A DNA stretch of 64,000 nucleotides. Origin: Candidatus Pelagibacter sp. Its GTDB lineage: Bacteria > Pseudomonadota > Alphaproteobacteria > Pelagibacterales > Pelagibacteraceae. A program made the translations under genes and the position numbers. The notes below the pieces were generated by a model. The model saw only the letters and a list, made by a program, of their open reading frames with translations, had not been told where the DNA came from and ran no database searches. The DNA lies in assembly GCA_028222445.1 (NCBI GenBank), contig JAOISU010000003.1, positions 14,366 through 78,365 on the forward strand, given 5' to 3'. This document shows positions 16,710-25,391 of the stretch, in pieces; positions within the stretch are counted from its first letter, which is position 1; each line of letters begins with the position of its first letter.

Positions 16710-17309
16710 ATGAATAAAAAAATTATCTTTCAGATATTTCTATATTTCTTAATATTTTTTTTTATTGGTCTTTTGGCTTTTCAATATTCTTATGAAGAGA
16801 AACCTAAAGATACAAGTTTCTCAGAGAACAACATTGATTTAAATTCCAATACAAATACATCTAGTAATACAATGAGTAATATTGAGTACAAATCAACTGA
16901 TACAATTGGAAACCAATATTTAATAAGAGCAAAATTGGGCTCAATATCTGATGAAGACTCAAATGTAATTCTCATGCAGGAGGTGGAGGCTGAGATCCAA
17001 CTTGATAATAAAGAAAAAATTTTAATCAGTGCTTTATCTGCTGAATATAATATTGTTAATTATGATACTTTTTTTAAGGAACAAACAAATATAAAATATA
17101 ATGAGCACAATCTTAATTGTAATAATGCCGACCTAATTTTTAAAGATCATAAAATAAAACTTTATAGCAATATTAATTATAGTAGTCTAAATACATCTCT
17201 TTTAGCTGATGAAATAGAGATTGATCTAATTACTAAAAATTTAAAAGTTTATATGATTGATAAAAATCAAAAAATTAAAGCAACATTTAAAAATAATGTC
17301 TCAAATTAA
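16710..17309 (+). CDS. lptC: LptC-like LPS export protein
   Basis: Single-pass inner-membrane protein that passes LPS from the LptBFG transporter to the periplasmic bridge. The N-terminus has one anchor (residues 5-25, IIFQIFLYFLIFFFIGLLAF), an asparagine/serine-rich linker, then a beta-strand-rich domain of about 130 residues (GNQYLIRAKLG, LISALSAEYNIV, SLLADEIEIDL) resembling the LptC jellyroll. Sequence similarity is low, as is normal for this family; the assignment leans on topology and on position between kdsD and lptB. No lptA lies between lptC and lptB. Confidence 0.82.
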   Translation: MNKKIIFQIFLYFLIFFFIGLLAFQYSYEEKPKDTSFSENNIDLNSNTNTSSNTMSNIEYKSTDTIGNQYLIRAKLGSISDEDSNVILMQEVEAEIQLDNKEKILISALSAEYNIVNYDTFFKEQTNIKYNEHNLNCNNADLIFKDHKIKLYSNINYSSLNTSLLADEIEIDLITKNLKVYMIDKNQKIKATFKNNVSN

Positions 17310-18075
17310 AGCATTCAGAATTAAAAGTTTTAAAAAAAATGTTCAAATATGCTCGTTTAAAAATATTTGTTTATCTTACGGGGAGCGTAAAATTTTAGAC
17401 AATATTAATTTAGATATTTACCCAGGTGAAATTTTAGGTTTACTTGGTCCTAATGGTGTTGGTAAAAGTAGCTTGTTTAATCTTTTAATTGGTCTAGTAA
17501 AACCAGATTCTGGCCATATACTTATTAACTCCATTAATGTGAACGAGCTTCCTATTTATTTAAGAACTAGAAAATTTAAAATAGGCTATGTTCCTCAATA
17601 TGGTGGTTATTTCCATGATTTAACATTAATAGAAAACTTTAACGCTATAGCAGAGATTGTAATTAAAGATAAAAATAAAAGAATTGCTAAAATTGACGAA
17701 TTGATCAACAAATTTCAACTTAATAACTTGTTAAACATAAAAGCTAAATATCTATCAGGTGGACAAAAACGTAAGCTTGTTATTTCTTTAGCCCTACTTG
17801 GAGAGCCAAAAATTTTAATATGTGATGAAATTTTTGCAGCATTGGATGTACTTTCAATACAAATGTTAAAAATGATTTTAATTAACCTTCAAAAAGATAA
17901 TAATGATCTTTCTATTATAATCTGTGAACACCAAGCAAGAGAGTTATTGGCTATAGTTGATAGAGCAATGATTCTTTCAAAGGGAAAAATTATTGCAAAA
18001 GGAACTCCCAATGAGTTAATGAACAATGAGCTAGCAAGGTCAGATTATTTTGGTGATCAATTTAAACTTAATTAA
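17296..18075 (+). CDS. lptB: LPS export ABC transporter ATP-binding protein LptB
   Basis: ATPase that powers LPS extraction from the inner membrane. I start at ATG 17296 (MSQIKAFRIK, 259 residues), overlapping lptC by 14 bases; the open frame further upstream has no support. Motifs: Walker A LLGPNGVGKSS, Q-loop GYVPQYGGYF, signature YLSGGQKRKL, Walker B ILICDEIFAALD and the switch histidine in IIICEHQAREL. Canonical LptB has DEPFAG after the Walker B; here it is DEIFAA, a small deviation. The permeases LptF and LptG are not in this window. Confidence 0.92.
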   Translation: MSQIKAFRIKSFKKNVQICSFKNICLSYGERKILDNINLDIYPGEILGLLGPNGVGKSSLFNLLIGLVKPDSGHILINSINVNELPIYLRTRKFKIGYVPQYGGYFHDLTLIENFNAIAEIVIKDKNKRIAKIDELINKFQLNNLLNIKAKYLSGGQKRKLVISLALLGEPKILICDEIFAALDVLSIQMLKMILINLQKDNNDLSIIICEHQARELLAIVDRAMILSKGKIIAKGTPNELMNNELARSDYFGDQFKLN

Positions 18076-18076
18076 A

Positions 18077-19405
18077 ATGTCTAATGTTTTATACATTGAT
18101 AAAAAAATCAAAGAATTTAATAAAAAAATTATCGTTAGTGGTGACAAGAGTATTAGTATTAGATGGGTTCTTTTAGCTTCTCAAACAGTGGGCAAATCGA
18201 AAGCGTATAACCTTTTAATGTCTGAAGATGTAATTGCTGCTTTACAAGCCATAAAGAAATTAGGAATCAAAGTATCAATACATAAAAATTATTGCGAAAT
18301 TTATGGAAAAGGGATTAACAATTTTAGATACAAAAATGGTTTAATAATTAATGCTAAAAATTCAGGTACACTCGGAAGACTGATATTAGGTTTGTTAGTG
18401 AAATCACCAAAAAAAATTAAAATAATAGGCGATCAAAGTTTATCAAAAAGAGATTTTTTAAGGGTAACTAAGCCATTAGAGAAATTTGGAGCTAAATTTG
18501 AATACGAAGTAAAAGGTAAGCTTCCATTATCAATTATGGGATCTCAAAATTCTAAAGGTATTCATTATACAGAAAACAAAGGATCTGCTCAGTGTAAAAG
18601 TAGTGTTATGTTGGCAGCGCTTAACGCGTCAGGTACAACATATATAAAAGCAAAAAAATCAAGAAATCACACAGAATTACTTTTAAAATATCTTAAAGTG
18701 CCTATCAAAATAAAGAAAACAAAAAAATATGATTACATAAATATAATTAAACCAAAAAAAATTAATGCATTTAATTATAATATTCCAGGAGACATAAGCT
18801 CTAGTGCTTTTTTTATAGTTCTTACAATGCTGTCTGAAAATTCAAAACTTTTAATTAAGAATATAAACATTAACCCCTCTAGAATAGGGGTAATTACTAT
18901 TTTAAAAAAGATGGGCGCTAAAATTTTATTAAAGAATAAAAGAAATTATAAAGGTGAAAAAATTTCTGATATTCTAATACAAAGTTCAAAAAACCTTAAA
19001 GGGATAAACTGTCCATCAGAATTAAATAGTAGTGCTATAGATGAGTTTCTAATTATTTTTATTGCTGCAGCTAAAGCAAAAGGAATATCTTATTTCAAGG
19101 ATATATCTGAGCTTAATCAAAAAGAAAGTCCAAGATTAAATTTGGGATCAAAAATTTTGAATATGATGGGTGTAAAAACTGAACTAACTGAAAGTTCAAT
19201 AAAAATTTATGGTCAACCAAATTTAAAAATCACAAAAAAAATTATTATTAAGAATTATTTAAAAGATCATAGAATTTTTATGATGAGTACTATTGCTGCT
19301 TTAACATGTGGAGGTGTATGGAAAATTCATGATAGAGACTCTATAAATACATCTTTTCCATCTTTCTTAAAATTAATCAAAAATATAAATAGTAAATCTC
19401 TATGA
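18077..19405 (+). CDS. aroA: 3-phosphoshikimate 1-carboxyvinyltransferase (EPSP synthase)
   Basis: Sixth step of the shikimate pathway, joining PEP to shikimate-3-phosphate. I start at ATG 18077, one base after the lptB stop, giving 442 residues. Blocks visible: VSGDKSISIRWVLLAS (substrate lysine/serine), NAKNSGTLGRLILG, GDQSLSKRDF, GSAQCKSSVMLAAL, IPGDISSSAFF and the C-terminal DHRIFMM. The NAKNSGTLGR loop corresponds to the NAGTA(A/T)R region, with differences typical of diverged class II-like enzymes. It overlaps cmk by four bases (ATGA). Confidence 0.94.
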   Translation: MSNVLYIDKKIKEFNKKIIVSGDKSISIRWVLLASQTVGKSKAYNLLMSEDVIAALQAIKKLGIKVSIHKNYCEIYGKGINNFRYKNGLIINAKNSGTLGRLILGLLVKSPKKIKIIGDQSLSKRDFLRVTKPLEKFGAKFEYEVKGKLPLSIMGSQNSKGIHYTENKGSAQCKSSVMLAALNASGTTYIKAKKSRNHTELLLKYLKVPIKIKKTKKYDYINIIKPKKINAFNYNIPGDISSSAFFIVLTMLSENSKLLIKNININPSRIGVITILKKMGAKILLKNKRNYKGEKISDILIQSSKNLKGINCPSELNSSAIDEFLIIFIAAAKAKGISYFKDISELNQKESPRLNLGSKILNMMGVKTELTESSIKIYGQPNLKITKKIIIKNYLKDHRIFMMSTIAALTCGGVWKIHDRDSINTSFPSFLKLIKNINSKSL

Positions 19406-20055
19406 AATTAAAAAAAAAAATTAAAGTTGCAATTGACTCTCCTGCAGCTGCTGGAGCTGGTACCCAGGCAAAATTAATTTCTAAACATTTTAATTTGTTT
19501 TATTTAGATACAGGAAAGATTTATAGATTAATTGCTAGTATAAAATTAACCCAGCCTAAAAAATATGGGCACACATTAATTAAAAAAAAAATGAACCAAT
19601 TAACAATGAAGGATTTACAAGACAAAAAACTTTTATCTGATGAAGTTGGTACTATGGCTTCTATTATATCAAAAGATAAGAAAATAAGAAAACTTGTTCA
19701 TGCTTTTCAAATTAAGAGTGCTTATCATCCTCCCAAAAAGTATAATGGCTCATGTTTGGATGGAAGAGATATTACCTATAAAATAATTCCAGACGCAGAT
19801 TTTAAATTTTTTATAACAGCAAATTCAAAAACAAGAGCGCTAAGAAGATATAAAGAGCTAAAGGGCTCTAATAAAAAAATATCTTTTAACGACATATTAA
19901 AAAGCATTAAAAAACGTGATAAAAGTGATTATAATAGGAGAATATCACCATTAAAGAAAACGCAAGATTCGATCTTGATTAATACTACAAATTTAACTAA
20001 AAGAGCATGCTTTTTAAAAATTAAACAAATTATGGATAGGAAACTCAAAGCTTAA
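19402..20055 (+). CDS. cmk: Cytidylate kinase with an altered P-loop
   Basis: Phosphorylates CMP/dCMP. The order aroA-cmk-rpsA-ihfB is widely conserved, and the protein (217 residues) keeps LFYLDTGKIYR, CLDGRDITYKIIPDADFKFF and NRRISPLKKTQDSILINTT. The nucleotide loop, however, reads IDSPAAAGAGTQAKL (residues 11-25), where other enzymes have GPAxSGKGT: the invariant P-loop lysine is alanine at position 19 and the first glycine is serine. Either a different residue supplies the charge or activity is changed; the rest of the fold looks intact. Confidence 0.9.
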   Translation: MKLKKKIKVAIDSPAAAGAGTQAKLISKHFNLFYLDTGKIYRLIASIKLTQPKKYGHTLIKKKMNQLTMKDLQDKKLLSDEVGTMASIISKDKKIRKLVHAFQIKSAYHPPKKYNGSCLDGRDITYKIIPDADFKFFITANSKTRALRRYKELKGSNKKISFNDILKSIKKRDKSDYNRRISPLKKTQDSILINTTNLTKRACFLKIKQIMDRKLKA

Positions 20056-21785
20056 TGGAAATTTATAAAGACCTTTCAAACCCCGCATCAAAAGAATTCG
20101 AACAACTACTTAACTCACAGTTTACTAAAACAGCAAACCTTGAAGAAGGAAAAATAATTACAGGTGTAGTAAACAAAGTAACTGAAAACTTTGTTTTTCT
20201 TGAAGTACCTGGTTTAAAATCTGAACCAATCCTAGATATAAATGAATTAAAAAGCATGGGTATGCTTGATAAGGCAAAAGTAGGCGAAAAAATCTCTGTA
20301 CTTCTTGAGAGATTAGAAGATAAAAAAGGTGAAGTTTTAGTTTCTGCTTCTAAAGCACAAAAAATTCAGGGATGGGATAAGCTTGTTGAGGCTTATGAAA
20401 AAAACGAGCCCATAATGGGAAAAATTACAGGACGTGTTAAAGGTGGGTGTATTGTTGAACACATAGATACAGGGTCTTTAATGTTTTTACCTGGTTCACA
20501 AATATCAGATAAACCCCTAAAAGATATTAGTCACTTAATGAATGAGCCACAAAAGTTTGCTCTTATTAAATTAGATAAAGTTAGAGGAAATGCCTGTGTT
20601 TCAAGAAGAGAAATTATTTCTTCTTTCAAAAAAGAGGATAAGATTAAAATCATAGAAAAATTCAAAGTTGGAGATATTATTAAAGGTGCTGAGGTAAAAG
20701 GCTATAGTTCATTTGGATGTTTCTTCAGTGTTAATGGAGAATTAGATGTTCTAGTTCACTTGCAAGAAATATCTTATTCAAGAGTAAATCATCCTGATGA
20801 AGTTTTCACAATAGGTGAAAAACATGATTTATTAGTCATTTCAGTTGATAAAGAAAAATTACAAGTTGGTTGTTCGGTAAAACAACTTTCACCAGATCCA
20901 TTTGAAAACATTTCTAACTACGAACTAAACAAAGTTTATAAAGTCAAAGTAGTTAAATTAATGGATTTTGGTGCATTCTGTGAACTTGAAAAAGGTTTAT
21001 CAACTTTACTACACTCAAGTGAATTAAGTTGGACTAAAAAAAATATATCTGCAAAAAAAATGTTTAAAGTGGGTGACGAGATAGATTGTGTAATTACTGA
21101 AATTGATAAAGAAAAAAGAAGAGTTGCGATTTCACATCGTTTAACTACTGAAAATCCATTTGAAACTTTTGAAAATAAATATCCTATTGGATCTGAGATT
21201 GAAGGAGAAGTGGCAAGTAAAAATGAGTACTCAATTTTCTTAAAAATTAATGGATTAGATATTGATGCATTTCTTCACTGCAACGACCTAACATATTTAA
21301 ATAATGGTGAAGAGGAATTAGCTAAATATAAAATTGGTGATAAATTAAAAGTTAAAGTTCTAGAAGTAAAAGCTGCAGAACAAAAAGTTAGAGTTGGTCT
21401 AAGACAAACTCAACCAGACCCATTTGATTGGTTTAATGATAAAAAAATTAAACAAGCTATTACAGTTAAGATTATTTCAACTGATAATAAAGGGCTTACT
21501 GTAAGACCCGAGGGTTGTGAAATGGATTTCATCATTAAAAAATCTGCAATAGCTATTAATGCTGCAGACGCTAGACCAGCTAGATTTACTGGTGGAGAAA
21601 GAATTGATTGCGCAATAGCAGAGCTGGATTTAGAGAAAAGAAAAGCAACACTTAGTATAAAATTACTTGAAGAAATCGAAAGAAAAGACGCATTAGAAAA
21701 ATATGGTGCTGAAGGATCAGGAAAAAATCTTCCCTTCTCTTCTCTTTCTGATGACTTAGAGAAAAAGAAAAAAGAAGACGAATAA
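20055..21785 (+). CDS. rpsA: 30S ribosomal protein S1
   Basis: mRNA-binding protein of the small subunit made of repeated S1 (OB-fold) domains. In 576 residues I count about six repeats; the clearest are in VGDIIKGAEVKGYSSFGCFF, KVYKVKVVKLMDFGAFCEL and IGSEIEGEVASKNEYSIFL. The spacing elements LSPDPFENI, TTENPFETF and TQPDPFDWF mark repeat ends as in other S1 proteins. The tail is acidic/lysine-rich (SLSDDLEKKKKEDE). Start and cmk stop share a base (TAATG). Confidence 0.97.
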   Translation: MEIYKDLSNPASKEFEQLLNSQFTKTANLEEGKIITGVVNKVTENFVFLEVPGLKSEPILDINELKSMGMLDKAKVGEKISVLLERLEDKKGEVLVSASKAQKIQGWDKLVEAYEKNEPIMGKITGRVKGGCIVEHIDTGSLMFLPGSQISDKPLKDISHLMNEPQKFALIKLDKVRGNACVSRREIISSFKKEDKIKIIEKFKVGDIIKGAEVKGYSSFGCFFSVNGELDVLVHLQEISYSRVNHPDEVFTIGEKHDLLVISVDKEKLQVGCSVKQLSPDPFENISNYELNKVYKVKVVKLMDFGAFCELEKGLSTLLHSSELSWTKKNISAKKMFKVGDEIDCVITEIDKEKRRVAISHRLTTENPFETFENKYPIGSEIEGEVASKNEYSIFLKINGLDIDAFLHCNDLTYLNNGEEELAKYKIGDKLKVKVLEVKAAEQKVRVGLRQTQPDPFDWFNDKKIKQAITVKIISTDNKGLTVRPEGCEMDFIIKKSAIAINAADARPARFTGGERIDCAIAELDLEKRKATLSIKLLEEIERKDALEKYGAEGSGKNLPFSSLSDDLEKKKKEDE

Positions 21786-21788
21786 AAA

Positions 21789-22079
21789 TTGGCTATTGTA
21801 AAATCAAAACTTCTAAAACAACTAGCAAAAAACTACCCAAATTTTTTAAAAAAAGACTTAGAAAAATTTATCAACATAATTCTTAACGAGATTAAATTTG
21901 CTCTTAAAAGAGGTGATCGAGTTGAGTTGAGAGGTTTTGGGGTTTTTTCTACCAATATTCAAAAAGCAAGAATATCTAGAAATCCTAAGACTGGTGAAAA
22001 AGTAAATACCCCCCAAAAAAAAACAATTCACTTTAAAATGGCGAAAGATATGTTTAAAAAATTAAACAATGAAGAATAA
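21789..22079 (+). CDS. ihfB: Integration host factor subunit beta (HU/IHF family)
   Basis: Small DNA-bending protein of 96 residues. It starts with TTG at 21789, three bases after the rpsA stop; there is no better start. The arm with the intercalating proline is present in ARISRNPKTGEKVNTPQK, and RVELRGFGVFSTN is the family core. Position directly after rpsA favours IHF beta over HU. It ends 11 bases inside pyrF, so the two are probably translationally coupled. Confidence 0.92.
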   Translation: MAIVKSKLLKQLAKNYPNFLKKDLEKFINIILNEIKFALKRGDRVELRGFGVFSTNIQKARISRNPKTGEKVNTPQKKTIHFKMAKDMFKKLNNEE

Positions 22080-22746
22080 AAATATTTTTGTAGCCTGTGA
22101 TGTATCAAGTCAAAAAGAAATATTAGATTTATTAGAATTAATTCACGAAGACATATCTGGCATAAAAATTGGGCTTCAATATATCACCCAAAGAAGTCCC
22201 AATGAAATAAGAGAGCTTTCAAAATTTAATAAACCTATATTTTATGATGGTAAATTTTTTGACATTAAGAACACACTAGTTGAGTCTATTAAGTCTCTTG
22301 AGGAACTTAATGTAAAATATGCAACAGTACATTTGTTGAATGGATTAGATGCTCTTAATGCTGCAAATCTAGCTGCTAAAAATATTAATATAAACCTTTT
22401 AGGTGTTTCAGTTTTAACAAGTTTTGGAGATGAAGATCTATCTAAATTAGGTTTTAATAATAAAGTTGAGGATCAAGTAAAAACTTTAGTTAAAATTGCA
22501 ATGGATGCAAATTTATATGGAGTCATTTGTAGCCCACTTGAAATAAAAATGATTAAATCTATTGCACCAAAACTTAAATGCTTTACCCCAGGAATTAGAA
22601 TGGATGACTTAAAAGATGATCAAAAAAGAACTCTTACTGCTAATGAAGCAATCGAAGAAGGTAGTGACTGTTTAATTATTGGCAGACCTATTACTAAAGG
22701 TAACCCAAAAGAAAATTTAAAAAATATCCTTTCATCAATTAAATAA
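22069..22746 (+). CDS. pyrF: Orotidine 5'-phosphate decarboxylase
   Basis: Last step of UMP synthesis. The catalytic D-x-K-x2-D reads FYDGKFFDIKNT near residues 57-68, and the barrel shows FVACDVSS at the start, GVICSPLEIK, FTPGIRMDD and the phosphate-binding IIGRPITKG near the end. The 225 residues are normal. It begins inside ihfB (11-base overlap) and its TAA is immediately followed by the trpF start. Confidence 0.95.
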   Translation: MKNKNIFVACDVSSQKEILDLLELIHEDISGIKIGLQYITQRSPNEIRELSKFNKPIFYDGKFFDIKNTLVESIKSLEELNVKYATVHLLNGLDALNAANLAAKNININLLGVSVLTSFGDEDLSKLGFNNKVEDQVKTLVKIAMDANLYGVICSPLEIKMIKSIAPKLKCFTPGIRMDDLKDDQKRTLTANEAIEEGSDCLIIGRPITKGNPKENLKNILSSIK

Positions 22747-23370
22747 ATGAAGTCTAAAATTTGTGGAATCTCAGATTCTAAAACATTAATTCATTTAACA
22801 AATCACTCTTACCCTCCTCAATATATCGGTTTTATTGTCAATTACCCAAAATCTAAAAGATTTGTTCCCTACGAAAAGCTTAAACAAATTTTAAATGTAG
22901 ATAAAAAAAAATCAAAATATGTAGCTGTATTAGTTAAACCAAATGAAAATATTCTAGAGGAAATAAAAAATTTACCTTTTGATTATTATCAGATTTATGA
23001 CGCCACCCCATCTGAAATTAATTTAATTAAACAAAAATATAGAAAAAAAATTATTGTTTCTCTAACCATTAACGGTAAAGAAGATGTGATGAAATATTTA
23101 GACTACTATGATATGGCGGATATAATTTTATTCGATAGCAAAGGTTATGAAAAAAGTATGTCTTTTGATCATCAATTAATTCAAAATATTAAAATCAACA
23201 AAGAATTGATGTTAGCTGGAAATATTCAAGTTGAGGATAACCTTGAAAAATATAAAAAAATAGCTGATATTATAGATATTTCTGGTGGCCTAGAAACATC
23301 TGGAATAAAAGATATTTCAAAAATAAATAATTTTTTAGATAAAGTAAAACGAATTAATAATGAAACTTAA
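22747..23370 (+). CDS. trpF: Phosphoribosylanthranilate isomerase
   Basis: Third step of the tryptophan branch. The catalytic cysteine lies in KICGISDS (Cys6), the general-acid aspartate probably in IILFDSKGYE; the ending IDISGGLETSGIKD matches the family DVSSGVE-GxKD phosphate loop. At 207 residues it is full length but quite diverged. It abuts pyrF and overlaps trpB by 11 bases, heading a compact trpF-trpB-trpA unit. Confidence 0.92.
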   Translation: MKSKICGISDSKTLIHLTNHSYPPQYIGFIVNYPKSKRFVPYEKLKQILNVDKKKSKYVAVLVKPNENILEEIKNLPFDYYQIYDATPSEINLIKQKYRKKIIVSLTINGKEDVMKYLDYYDMADIILFDSKGYEKSMSFDHQLIQNIKINKELMLAGNIQVEDNLEKYKKIADIIDISGGLETSGIKDISKINNFLDKVKRINNET

Positions 23371-24592
23371 AAAGAAAATTCCTTTAATAGACCAGCATGA
23401 TAAAAGTGGATTTTGGGGGGGGAAATTTGGTGGAAACTTTATACCTGAAACTTTAAAAAAACCTGTTGAAGACTTAACGATATTATTTCAAAAACTAAGA
23501 CATGATAAACAGTTTCTTAAACAAAGAGATTTATATTTTAAAAACTATATAGGATCTCCTACTTCATTTGTAAAACTTGAAAACCTGTCTAATCATCTGA
23601 GAGGGGCTCAAATATACGCTAAAATGGTATCTGAGGCGAACGGAGGTGCACATAAAATCTATAATGCAACAGTACACTGCCTTATTGCCAAAAAGGCAGG
23701 AAAAAAATACGTCGTTGGTGATACTGGTGCGGGCTATGCTGGAAAAATGCTAAGTATGGCAGCAAAAAAATTTGGCCTTAAATGTAAAATTTTTATGGGA
23801 GCAAAGGATATAAAAAGACAAAAACCAAATGTAGATGCAATGAAAAAAAACGGTGCAGAGGTGGTGCCTGTTTACTCTGGAAGTCAAACATTGGTTGATG
23901 CTGTAAGTGAGTGTATGCGTTATTGGGTTTCAAATTGTGATAATACTCATATGTGTGTTGGTTCAACTGTTGGTCCAAATATATTTGTTAAAATTTGTGG
24001 TTGGAGTACTGCTCAAATTTCAAGAGAACTAAAAATTCAAATTAAATCAGAATTCAAAAAAATTCCAAAGAAAATTAAACTAATTAACTGTGTGGGCGGC
24101 GGAAGTTCAGCTTATGGATTTTGGAGTGAGTTTATTGACTATGATAAAAAACAAATTGAGTTAATAGGTGTTGAAGCTGGTGGACCAAAAAAATCAAAGC
24201 TACATGCCGCTCCTTTAACAAACGGAGCTAAACTTGGTATTTTACATGGTGCGGCAGCTTATGTTTGTCAAAACAATGAAGGTCAGATTAACGATACTGC
24301 ATCTATTTCTGCTGGACTAGATTACCCTGGCGTATCACCTATTCACTGTTTTTTAAAAGATACCAAGAGAGCTAGATACACATCAGCAACTGATGAGGCT
24401 GCATTAAATGCTTATCAATTAGTCACAAAACTTGAAAAAATAAATCCTAGTTTAGAACCAAGTCATGCTTTTGCAGAAGCTATAAAAATTGCTCCTAAAT
24501 TAAGTAAAGATACAATTATTATAGTAAACTCATGTGGGGATGCAAAAAAAGATCGTGATATTTTAAAAGAAAGATTGGGTAGAATTAAATAA
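23360..24592 (+). CDS. trpB: Tryptophan synthase beta chain, divergent
   Basis: PLP enzyme that joins indole and serine. The 410 residues align with TrpB throughout: GGKFGGNFIPE, the Schiff-base lysine in GGAHK (Lys99), the phosphate loop CVGGGSSAYG, SISAGLDYPGVSP and LEPSHAFA. Several near-catalytic positions differ: the proton-transfer glutamate of AETGAGQHG (Glu109 in Salmonella) is Asp121 here in GDTGAGYAG; the (K/R)ED before GGAHK is missing; and the LSGRGDKD end with the serine that contacts the PLP nitrogen is SCGDAKKD. It overlaps trpF and is one base from trpA, so it is very probably the pathway enzyme despite these changes. Confidence 0.92.
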   Translation: MKLKKKIPLIDQHDKSGFWGGKFGGNFIPETLKKPVEDLTILFQKLRHDKQFLKQRDLYFKNYIGSPTSFVKLENLSNHLRGAQIYAKMVSEANGGAHKIYNATVHCLIAKKAGKKYVVGDTGAGYAGKMLSMAAKKFGLKCKIFMGAKDIKRQKPNVDAMKKNGAEVVPVYSGSQTLVDAVSECMRYWVSNCDNTHMCVGSTVGPNIFVKICGWSTAQISRELKIQIKSEFKKIPKKIKLINCVGGGSSAYGFWSEFIDYDKKQIELIGVEAGGPKKSKLHAAPLTNGAKLGILHGAAAYVCQNNEGQINDTASISAGLDYPGVSPIHCFLKDTKRARYTSATDEAALNAYQLVTKLEKINPSLEPSHAFAEAIKIAPKLSKDTIIIVNSCGDAKKDRDILKERLGRIK

Positions 24593-24593
24593 T

Positions 24594-25391
24594 ATGTCTT
24601 TAATTAATATTGCATTTAAAAAAGTAAAAAATGAAAAAAGACCTGCATTACTAACTTACACGGTAGCTGGAGATAACACTAAAAAGAAATCTCTTGAGAT
24701 ACTAAAGTCAATTGCAGCTTATGCTGATATTTGTGAGATAGGGTTTCCACACAACACTCCAATTGCTGATGGAGGTCAAATACAATCTAGTGCTTATAGA
24801 GCTTTAAAAAATGGAATTAAAATTAAAGATGTTTTTTCAATTGTAAAAGACTTTAAAAAATTTAATAAAACTAAACCTGTAATATTGATGGGTTACTATA
24901 ATATGATCTATCAATATGGAGATAACAACTTTATAAATATTTGTAAAAAAGTTGGTGTTGATGGATTAATTGTTGTTGACCTTCCCTATCCTGAAAATAA
25001 AGAATTTGCAAAAAAATGTAAGAAAAAAGGAATTAGCTTTATTCAATTAGTATCTCCAACTACATCTCCCAATAGAATGAAAGAAATTGTCAAAGACTCA
25101 CATGATATGGTCTATTATATAAGTATGCTATCAACAACAGGTGGCAAGCTTAAAGTTTCACCAAAAACTATTCTAGATAGATATAATAAAATTAAAAAAT
25201 TAAATAAAAATAAAAATATTGTAATCGGATTTGGAATTACTGAAAAAACAATAGCATCACTGCGAAAAGCCGATGGATTAGTTGTGGGTAGCGCTTTATG
25301 CAAAGAAATATCAAATTCAATAAAAAAAAGACAAAATCCTGTCACAAATGTAACTAATATTGTAAAAAGATTAAAGAATAAAATATTATGA
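24594..25391 (+). CDS. trpA: Tryptophan synthase alpha chain
   Basis: Cleaves indole-3-glycerol phosphate to supply indole to TrpB. The 265 residues have the barrel start ALLTYTVAGDN, and the catalytic Glu and Asp are kept in ICEIGFPHNTPIADGGQIQ. Later blocks are GVDGLIVVDLPYPE, MVYYISMLSTTGGK (the loop after the active-site tyrosine region) and VIGFGITEK with the phosphate site GLVVGSALC. In TrpA the motif is usually G(M/V)PFSDP; here GFPHNTP, a change next to the active site that parallels the unusual TrpB. The end overlaps accD by four bases. Confidence 0.94.
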   Translation: MSLINIAFKKVKNEKRPALLTYTVAGDNTKKKSLEILKSIAAYADICEIGFPHNTPIADGGQIQSSAYRALKNGIKIKDVFSIVKDFKKFNKTKPVILMGYYNMIYQYGDNNFINICKKVGVDGLIVVDLPYPENKEFAKKCKKKGISFIQLVSPTTSPNRMKEIVKDSHDMVYYISMLSTTGGKLKVSPKTILDRYNKIKKLNKNKNIVIGFGITEKTIASLRKADGLVVGSALCKEISNSIKKRQNPVTNVTNIVKRLKNKIL

